In this document: positions 55,937 to 64,000 of the stretch, piece after piece
How the letters are laid out: each line of letters opens with the position of its first letter
Numbering within the stretch: position 1 is the first letter of the stretch
Source of the DNA: Eucalyptus grandis
Lineage: Eukaryota; Streptophyta; Magnoliopsida; Myrtales; Myrtaceae
NCBI RefSeq assembly: GCF_016545825.1
Contig: NC_052613.1
Coordinates: forward strand, 34,608,844 to 34,672,843
Direction: 5' to 3'
DNA: 64,000 bases
Notes under the pieces: generated by a model
The model's database searches: none
Told to the model about the DNA's origin: nothing
Seen by the model: the letters and a program-made list of their open reading frames with translations, nothing else
Translations under genes and position numbers: made by a program

Positions 55937-56784
55937 TAAGGATGTGCATGGTCCAAGCGGGCAATTCCCGACCTAGAATCGGAAACCGCCCGCTAAGGAC
56001 CGGTTCCGAAAAATTAGAACCGGGATTTACCCATTTATTGCATGGATCCACCCGAGAACCGGATTGCCGATTCGGTCCGATTCCCGGGTGGATTCATGGA
56101 ACCGGTCTCACAATAATATCACTTTCTAAATCCTACAATGAGAACTCTTCATATCGAGTTAAACTCATAATATACTAGAAAGTTTCTAGTAAACTCATGG
56201 TCTAAGGAAAAGAAATCACTGGATGTGATTAACTTGGAGGAGGATGAAAGTGACATTTTGCCTCTCAGTGGAATTAGGGGAAAGAAGAACCACCAGAGGG
56301 AGGATTCATAATTTGAAGATGAGAGGAGTAACAAGCAAACAGCAGTGTATGTTGATGACATCGACACCGAGCTATCCGAGATGATGGATACACTGCTACT
56401 CTTTAAAATTAAAGGCAAGAGTTGAGATTCGAATATTGTTGAATCCTCTCAAAAAGAAGTAAATGAATCTTTACAGCAGAGTAGATAAACACACATTACT
56501 AATGATGGAAAGTTTCTTGATAACACACCAACCCCAACTAGCAATGTGACAAAGATGGTGGATCTTAGAACTTTGTTGATCCTTTTGATGCTGGGTTTGT
56601 TAATTAATCGGTTTGGTCTAGGTGGGTGGGTGGAACGAAACCGCTTATAGAACCGGGAATCGGATTAGTATTCACCGATTCTCATAAATTGGCTGGGAAT
56701 CGAACCGATTCTCTCCAATCGCCGGCAGGCGGATTCCGTCCCGTTCCAACGGTCAGGCGAATCTCAGTTCTTTTCACATCCCTA
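55937..56784. mobile_element. hAT-like non-autonomous element (848 bp)
   Basis: Left TAAGGATGTGC and right CACATCCCTA (reverse complement TAGGGATGTG) form short inverted ends. Both subterminal regions are dense in GGTTCC, AACCGG and CCGATTC words, as in the large hAT element. Flanks CTCGAAAC and CCCAAAAT match at only five of eight positions, so the target duplication has decayed. The middle (56,190-56,560) encodes an acidic Glu/Asp/Ser-rich open-like stretch with stops, possibly a transposase remnant. Confidence 0.6.
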
Positions 56785-59700
56785 CCCAAAATGCTTGAAT
56801 AATCTCATTGGATCTCACCGGGACCGAATAATCGCATGCCTTGGACGTTACCGCACGCCGAAGACCTACGTCGGCTTCCTATTCACTAGACAACTCACGT
56901 ACCTATGCATCGGTCCGTACCTATTGCCGACGAGTTATCACATGGCCAGCCACAGCGATCGTTTCGAATTGAGTGATGATAAGGCCTACGGCGTTTCAGC
57001 ACGCTGTCTTGGCTCTTTACTGTGGGTCGTCGGCGTAGGCACGTCCTCATGTGCTGAAAATGAAAGGAGAGAGAAGAGAGCAGGTGTCCCCCTCATTGGC
57101 CATGTTATATGTAGAACGTGTTCGGTACGTGTGGATCTGAGACGTCTGCATAAGCGACAAGATCTGCGCCAGCTCGTCGTCCTTTTGGAAGGGAGCGTTC
57201 TTGTGAGTTTTGGATCGGCACGTATCAACGCCGCTGGTTCGTTAGCATTTATCAGCCTATGCCATTTGGCTCCATTGTGACTTTGAATTTGATACTGAAA
57301 GATCCTGCATCGAAGAATCCCCCTAGTTTAAAACGGTTAATATATCTTGATTAATTTTTAACTATGATATTAAATTTAAATAAAAAAGTCAATCCAACTA
57401 GATATATTAACGAGTACAAATTTAGATTTTCTTTAGATGATTTCTTCACTCTTTCATGACGATTTTGAGGAAGCGATAGACCAGTGAGGTCAAACGCTAG
57501 AGAAATGTTATGGAGATCGAGATTCTTAGCTAGGCTCTTTGATTTCAAGAGTGGGAATTGGAAGAGACAATGGCTCATGGACTATAGAATAAGTCCTCAG
57601 GAGGAGGAAGGGCCACCCTTGAACACCGGAAGCGCGAGATTTAAAGATTTACTGCCTTTACTTATTCAATTTTCTTTCATGCAATCTATGCACATGCTTG
57701 CTTTCCTGTAGGCTCTTAGTTTTTAGTTTTTAAAGCTAAGAGCCTACCAAACTAGATTTAGATATTAAATTTAGGAGTTCCTTATAGATATTTGATATGT
57801 ATTATTTTAACATATTGATGTTGATATCTCTACATGGTGATGGTATTGATGACGTTGAACCTATATGCGCATTGCAGATCATTGCAAATGGAGTGAGAGA
57901 TCTCGGTGTGTATTCATCACTGAATATGGTGATTGAATGTTGAATGTTTATGATGGCAGATCTATTCTTAAGGATGATAGTGTACTTCTAGCTGCAAATT
58001 ATGCCTTGTTATTTGCATTTTGACATTTGCTTTGTTCTAAGGTTATTTGGATTTTGCTAGATTTGAAAGCTTTAGAATCTTTCGTTTGACAAAAATATAT
58101 GTACATACTTGCGCTTCAATCCTTGCTCTTGTGGTTCGAGTCAATCAAGTACAAGGACTCAGCGTGACTTTAGAAATCCCAAGTCCGTTTTGTTAGTCGA
58201 TGTTGTCCCGGTCGATTGTGGCCGTGAACAATTTTTGAACGAATAATCTTCGTTACCGCGCTTGATTGTCTCAAGCAAAATGTTGCCCTGATAGTGCCAA
58301 GGAATTTGTCATATCTCATACTTAGGAATTTGAGTTTTTTTTTTTTTTTTAAGGAAAGAAAATTTTTAAATGAAAGGGGAAGAAAGAAAAAGAAACGAGA
58401 AGAGAAGCTTCTCCTATTTTCTTCATGGAAATATAGAAAATAGAGAGTAAGAAAATGAATACTATTATGTATACTTCAACTCGTTTAAGGAAAAAATTGC
58501 AGATAAACTACATTTTTAACCTTTAAATTCTACATCCTCTATAGATGTTATTGTCATAAAAATTTTCTTTTATCTGGAAGATATTTTTAATGCTTGAATT
58601 TGGTGGGAGGAAACAAAACAATAACAGCCAATCTGAATATCTTAATCTCTATATGTAGGGGAACAATTCCAGGGTCAGTCTAGGTTTCAACTGGAACTCA
58701 CCTTGTTGAGAATAGTGCTTAATTTTTGCAACTTTGAACTTATCTTGTAAATTAGAGATTTCAAGGTTTTTTCCAAGGTTTAGCTAGCAACTGGCCGGTT
58801 CTTTTCTGGTGTTTGTGCAGGGGATTCAAAGGCCGGAGAAGGTATAAAAAAAAAAATGAATGTCATGGACTAGCTTCAAGCTAGAGCTAAGAGATGACAG
58901 AACTAGTGCCGATATTGCTCCTTTTTTTTTTGTTCGGAGCCGATATTGCTCCTTGAATAGCCACTAAGTTTAGTCAAAATCGAAGATAATGTTCTGATCA
59001 GGATTAAAGAGAGAAGAAAAAATAAGACAACATGCAAAAATATCTATAGATAGTTAATTCATCACAAGTTAGGCAGGAAATAAATTAAAACAAAATTACT
59101 CATACAGCACAAATCATGCAGCACCAAGCATAAGACATTGTAGCTATAGTTCTTCGGTTCTCTAATTCCTGATTTGGTCTGGTTTGGTTCCTATTTGGGA
59201 ACCAGTCGGCCTAGCACTGGTTCAAGAAATTTGGAACTCGGACTCTGAACTGAACCGAACCAATTTCTAGTGTCGGTTTGCTCTAATTCCTGGTCCTACC
59301 ACTTTTTATATGTATGGGTATGAGAGAGAAGGTGAAGGGGGATGCGTAGCTAGTTGCATGGTCATTAATAGTGGCACATCGACGTGGCAAAGATGTTCAT
59401 GTTGGAGCATTGAATCCGCCCTTTGCACGCCTGTGTTCATGTGAAGAAGGAGGCATAGCTCGTGGTGCTATCTTTGATTGATGGCACGTCAATTCAAAGT
59501 TAGGGGTTGCAATTAGGGCATAAATTGTGGGATGATGCGAAATGTGAAAAAGGAGGCATCGCTTGTGGTGCTATCTTTGATTGATGGCATGTCAATTCAA
59601 AATTATGGGTCGCAATTAGGGCATAAATTGTGGGATGATGCGAAATGCAAGGACAGAGAGAGAATCGGGGAGTTATAGCTTTTTTCTTGTTTTTTTTTTT

Positions 59701-60948
59701 TTTTTTTTTTTTTTGGGTCCGGATGGAAGCATCTTAGGTTGAAAAGAGGCGATTTTCAAAATAAAACTAGGATTGATGCGAGATGTAATATGATATTCAA
59801 AATTAAAGCTTGAGAACATAAAATATCTTAAAGGGCTCGAGAGGAGAATGAAGTCCGATTACTCAGAAGGCCTTTTCTTCAATGGGCTTAGACCAAATCT
59901 GCTCCTTCGACTTGAAAAGGACTTGAGCTTAAATGAATTACTACTATCTTTCCAATAAACTATCTTTCCAATAAAGAAAAGAAGAGTTAAATTGTGAATT
60001 TGTAGTTATAAAATCACGATCTCATCACGATTTTTACTAACTATATATTTCCTTGGAAGATTTTTTTTTTCATTTAAATTTATTAAAATTTAATTGATGT
60101 AAAATTTCTCAGAATGTGAATCTAACATTTATACCTTCCATCAACTTGACGAATGGATTATCACATAAATTTTACATGGCTAGAATTATTATCAAAATTT
60201 TGATTAATTCATAAAATAAATCAATCTACTATATGAACTTCTACAATCAATGGGTCCACCATCCCTCTTTATGCTACCATCTTATAGAATCTCCTCTTTG
60301 GCGTAAGGATTCATACGGTACACAAAAGTCCCTTTTTAGGCGCAGCGCGAAATTTTAGTGATGTGTAGAATGAGTGCATACTTTTATAATCTAGTCATAA
60401 CACGAATAAACTTGTCTTATGATTTTCTCTTTCGTCAAAATGATAACTTATGTCCTCACGTTTGCCGGTCATTTTTCAGGAATATCGATTCAATATGGAT
60501 CCAAGCAAATTTGCAAATTGAATCAATATCAAGCAACGAGACATGATTTTGCTTGGGATCCAACTTCACTAATTTCATGTCGGGATTGAGCACAATGCAA
60601 TATATGATGATGGCCAAAGTCGCACAAAACCTGTGCCCATGTACTTTGGTATTTAGATGATCTGTGTGACATTGCGACCTAGTTGAGATGAATGAATGTT
60701 CCTCAAGATATTGTACAATAATGATCTAAATACTTTTATTTCCAAGGTTTATTTCTGACCCAAAATGAAATGGTCTTTATATTTACAGTCTAGAGAGCAA
60801 ATAATTAAGATAAACAAAGGGACCCCACAACATTAAATTCGTCCGATCTGGCACGGAACATATGGGCTGATCAGCAAGCAAAGTAGAAGGAGAAACCCAC
60901 AACATCAATTTCAATACATTAAATGATCACACGGAGTAAATGAGCCGA
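56785..60948. other. Intergenic DNA
   Basis: No gene I can support. A 161-codon open frame at 56,795-57,280 has no recognisable domain or gene structure. A two-copy 103-bp tandem repeat is at about 59,445-59,648. GGTTC/GAACC-rich remnant sequence at 59,150-59,300 resembles hAT ends. Poly(T) tracts lie at 58,330 and 59,690. Confidence 0.45.
59445..59648. repeat. 103-bp tandem repeat, two copies
   Basis: GGTGCTATCTTTGATTGATG ... GGGATGATGCGAAATG occurs twice with period 103 bp and few mismatches. Non-coding. Confidence 0.8.
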
Positions 60949-61713
60949 TCAGAAGGGAGGGGGCCCACCCGGAGGCCCACCACGGGGCCCACCCGGAGGC
61001 CCACCACGGGGCCCACCGAAAACCGGTCCGCAACAGCTCTCGAAGATGCAGCAGCAGAACAGGTAATAGCAACTGGGAAAATCAATATACACAGAAATTA
61101 GGTTTCATGTGTATCACCTTTTTATTTTATTTTTTATTTTATTTTTTTGGGGGAAATGGATTACAGAATTTAGTCAGATATGAAATTTTGCTGCAGTGGG
61201 AGAGGGAAAAAAGATTTGGCAAAATTCTACAGAGACTTTAACTTCCAAAAATTGGATCGAGCATCAATCGGCCGAGGTGGACGACTCTTGCCGAACCCCC
61301 TCGGATTCGCTTGTGCTCTCGGATTCAGATACAAACAAGCGTGCTTATAAATTATAAATCACTAAATGCGAATTAATGACTCAAATCTAATTATCTGCTA
61401 AATTTTAATTATATGCTAAATTTGAGAGGATTAGAAAAGCTTAATTCAGACATTCGAATAGGCGCAGCTCAAGTATTTCCATTGTCAGTCATCTTAGGTC
61501 AACTACTCCTAAAACTGGACTTGGAGAGCTCTCACAAAACCAAAATTTGTCTATGAACTAAAAAAATGATAGGGCTTGGCGGCTCAATACAAAGAAATCG
61601 AGTTCTCACCATGAAGATGCAAGTCGGCAAATACTGTCGCAGCAAAAGCCTAAGCACCCGCACGGCCCTGGCGGTCCGGGAGGTCCTCCCGGCGGCGGTC
61701 CCCAATCCGGCAT
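60949..61713 (-). CDS. Small cysteine-cluster Gly/Pro-rich protein, CYSTM-like, paralogue 1 (75 aa)
   Basis: Exon 1 (61,713-61,610, 104 bp) encodes MPDWGPPPGGPPGPPGPCGC followed by LGFCCDSICRLASS. Exon 2 (61,072-60,949, 124 bp) encodes CCYYLFCCCIFESCC, then GPVFGGP and two in-frame RGGPPGGP repeats, ending PPPF and TGA. The intron is GT-AG in phase 2. The hydrophobic cysteine cluster resembles the CYSTM module of small plant membrane-anchored stress proteins, but here it lies in the middle with collagen-like Gly/Pro arms on both sides. A perfect 24-bp tandem repeat (60,964-60,987 and 60,988-61,011) adds eight residues to the C-terminal arm. Its paralogue lies at 62,519-63,004. Membrane association and S-acylation are plausible but inferred. 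Confidence 0.65.
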
Positions 61714-62518
61714 CGATCTCTCTGTGTTCGCTCTCGTGAACTCGCGAAAGTTTTAGGAAGGTTTTATGGAGTTTTGTAGAAGGCAGGTATGTGGCCACTT
61801 AACAATAGGATGGTAAGAGAGAAGTGGGGAGAAGAGAGAAACAAGAGGATTATATTTCCATGCAACATGTGATCCTCAGCTGCACTGTAACCTACCATTC
61901 AAAACTCATGCTTCACGTTCTTTTAAGCCCAAAAACAAGAAGGAAAAGCGGGTCACTAGACCGATTTCTCAATTTCAACACAACGTACTAGTACATCAGA
62001 TCTAATCGAACCATTTTGTCATATCGAGACTAATTCCAATTCAACCCGTTAATGTGTTACTAGTCAATTGGTACTTTTCTTAGTCCGAATGTTGACGAGA
62101 GCCTTTGAGCACTGTCAAAAAGAATGATCGCGACCCGAGATGGTACATTGCATTAATTTTCCATGGTCGGAAACTTAGAATAAGGGAAAAATGAGACGGC
62201 TTCATAAATTAAATTAGATAACGTGGGATGACATGAGCATAAAGAAAAAAGGGCGAGATCAAACGCCCTCCACTTCCACACACCAACCCTGCCATCCATC
62301 AGTCAATCGTTTTTGTAGGCAAAGTCAACCGCGATAAAACGACATCGTACGAAAAAACATGGACACGTGTAACATAATAACATTCTGTAAAAACCGGCAC
62401 GAAATGGAATACATCGAGGATCTAGAGTCTTCATCAGTCTCTCTCTCTCTCTCTTGAAATTTATTATCTTTTTTTTGTCTTGACATTTACGTTTCTCGGT
62501 AAAAAAAGGTGGGCTCGC
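61714..62518. other. Intergenic DNA between the two cysteine-cluster genes
   Basis: Promoter of paralogue 1 and 3' flank of paralogue 2. No further gene. A short (CT)n tract lies at 62,439-62,454. Confidence 0.5.
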
Positions 62519-63004
62519 TCAGAAGCGTGGTGGGCCGCCTGGTGGGCCTCCGGGCCCACCGAATATCGGCCCGCAGCAGCTCTCGAAGAGGCAGCAGCAA
62601 CACAGCAGGTACGCACTGCCAACAGAAGAACGAAATAAAATCACAATCCAAGTCAAAATCAATTGTGAAATTACGGTTACTTGCTTCTAGAAATAGATAG
62701 CAAGAAATATCATTCCATAAATATATGACAGGAAATTCCCACAAATTAATTTTTACATACTCCAGATAATAACTATTCATTTATATTGAATTGAATTTCC
62801 TATTCATTTTCACCTTTGCTTTCAACATTGGTTGTGAATCGAAATAAATGCAATGCCGCATTAATTTACCACGTAAAATATGAACAGAAGATGTCGACCA
62901 ACTCACCAGGTGGAGACGAGGCGACATAACCCGCCGCACAGGAACCCGAACGGCCCCGGAGGCCCGTGCGGGCCCGGCGGTGGTCCCCACGGTGGAGGCG
63001 GCAT
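62519..63004 (-). CDS. Small cysteine-cluster Gly/Pro-rich protein, CYSTM-like, paralogue 2 (64 aa)
   Basis: Exon 1 (63,004-62,907, 98 bp) encodes MPPPPWGPPPGPHGPPGPFG followed by FLCGGLCRLVST. Exon 2 (62,615-62,519, 97 bp) starts at the split cysteine codon and encodes CAYLLCCCCLFESCC, then GPIFGGPGGPPGGPPRF and TGA. Together they give 195 bp. The phase-2 intron position and exon layout are the same as in paralogue 1, so the two are tandem duplicates. Exon 1 has lost several of paralogue 1's cysteines. A TATA box (TCTATATATACA, minus, 63,102-63,091) lies about 90 bp upstream. The FESCCGP(V/I)FGGP segment is the best conserved and may define the family. Confidence 0.68.
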
Positions 63005-63090
63005 GATCTCTCTCTCTCTTTCTCCCTCTCTCTTTCTCAAATCGATGGAGGAAGTTGCACCGATGCGGATTATGAAGTTGATGGATGGAA

Positions 63091-63102
63091 TGTATATATA
63101 GA
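63091..63102 (-). promoter_or_regulatory. TATA box of cysteine-cluster paralogue 2
   Basis: TCTATATATACA on the minus strand, 87 bp before the ATG. A CT/GA-rich stretch follows in the presumed 5' UTR. Confidence 0.65.
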
Positions 63103-63640
63103 GGGAGGAAAAGGGAGGAGCTTCGTAGCTAAGTAATGGTGGAAACCCTACCGGCGTGGCTGAGGAGGCATCGAAGTAAATGATGCGACGCCACCAACCA
63201 GTCCAAACCTAACGTTCCGCCCTTCGACTGTGCCGACCTCTACGTGCATGCTTTCTCATTTGCCGTTGTCCCAAAGCACAAATTCACGCGACAGATGTCG
63301 TGGCATTGGGAATAATTGATTGCGTGCCGGGCGTAAAAGAGATGGATTTACAAAGTTGGACTCGAGAATCGTTGCGATACGCTCTTTTTCCAGGTTTGTT
63401 TGAAGGGGATTTGCTCTCTTGAACGTTTGACGAAAATAGTTTGCGACATCAAGTCAATGTTTCCGTGACCGCTTTCCGCGTGAGCCTGTGTGCATACGCT
63501 ATGGGACTGGCCGTAAGCGATTGAGTACTCGGTTTGGTGGATCCGGCTGAGTCATTTGCTTTTGTCTATCAAGTAAGAGCATGTATCTATTGGCATGAAT
63601 TGAACGAAAGCTCCAAAAAAGGAAAAATAATTAAAAGAAG
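63103..63640. other. Intergenic DNA
   Basis: Upstream flank of cysteine-cluster paralogue 2. No gene seen. Confidence 0.5.
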
Positions 63641-64000
63641 TTTTAGTACAATTTTGTCAATTCAATCATATATATGTTTTTGTTGCCAATTGAGTGTTAA
63701 ATCTTTTGTATTTATGTCAATTTAGTCCATAGTCAATTTTTGCCATTGATCGCCGATATAGATATTGACCATTCTACATGGCACTCTTGACAACTTGATA
63801 GTAATGTGGATAATTTTTTATAATATTTTTCTTTTTTTTTTCCTTCCCTTCTTTCTTTAGCCGATTGCCGAATCTCAATGAATGGCCAAAGGCAAGGGCT
63901 GGCGAGGCCTTCCCTCCCTCGTTGGCCACTAGCCTCGCTAGTGGCTAGGCAAGGCTCGCGAGCCTTGATGCAAGGCGCAAAATCTCCTTCTGTATCTTCT
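63641..64000. mobile_element. Left part of another GAGGC-type Mutator-like element (cut by right edge)
   Basis: It opens with TTTTAGTACAATTTTGTCAATTC and TCAATTTAGTCCATAG, then a pyrimidine tract, AGCCGATTGCCGAATCTCAATGA and GCGAGGC/GGCAAGGCTCGCGAGCC words. This is the same arm-to-core order as at 13,561 and 29,205. Confidence 0.55.

Noticed and set aside
56795..57280. 161-aa frame, the longest outside recognised genes on the right side
   Set aside because: No recognisable domain, no TATA or splice context, and an arginine-rich composition expected by chance. Transcript evidence would be needed to reopen it.

Overview
The window is nuclear DNA from a flowering plant, probably a woody dicot. 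The evidence is intron-rich plant genes, a plant endogenous pararetrovirus, hAT, Mutator-like and Harbinger-like transposons, and many AT, CT and GAA microsatellites. GC-rich GAGGC-type repeats inside Mutator-like elements remind me of Myrtaceae such as Eucalyptus; this is a weak inference.

Positions 1 to about 34,600 hold a tandem segmental duplication of about 7 kb per unit. Each unit begins with a small secreted defensin-like gene on the minus strand. Copy A is cut by the left edge, copy B lies at 27,113-27,420 and copy C at 34,172-34,477. Units A and B also share a single coding exon of unknown function (25,824-25,926 and 32,613-32,715), an old MITE and a Mutator-like element full of GAGGC repeats. 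Unit A has grown to about 27 kb by three insertions: an 11.5-kb hAT element (1,628-13,122), an 8.5-kb caulimovirid pararetrovirus (15,025-23,489) and a 920-bp solo LTR (23,925-24,844). Unit B instead carries a Harbinger-like MITE and a long-TIR MITE. Each unit supplies the empty site for insertions in the other, so insertion boundaries and relative ages can be read directly.

The hAT element is the most striking object. It has matching ends (TAGGGGTGAGC), an exact 8-bp target duplication (GGTACACC), a broken hAT transposase, and intron-containing fragments of three unrelated host genes: a SURP/G-patch splicing factor, importin-11, and the plastid MEP-pathway enzyme HDS/IspG. All lie on the same strand as the transposase. 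It looks like a Pack-type hAT element.

From 37 kb onward the DNA is a more ordinary gene region. On the minus strand there is a complete cytosolic Cu/Zn superoxide dismutase (152 aa) whose miR398 site is formed by splicing. A plus-strand TPRA1/CAND-type membrane protein follows, with an apparent 1-bp deletion in exon 1. It converges on a complete minus-strand vacuolar-type Na+/H+ antiporter of the NHX class (541 aa). After about 8 kb of non-coding DNA with repeats and a hAT-like MITE, two tandem minus-strand genes encode tiny cysteine-cluster, Gly/Pro-rich proteins resembling CYSTM proteins (75 and 64 aa). The right edge enters another GAGGC-type element. I saw no tRNA, rRNA or CRISPR.
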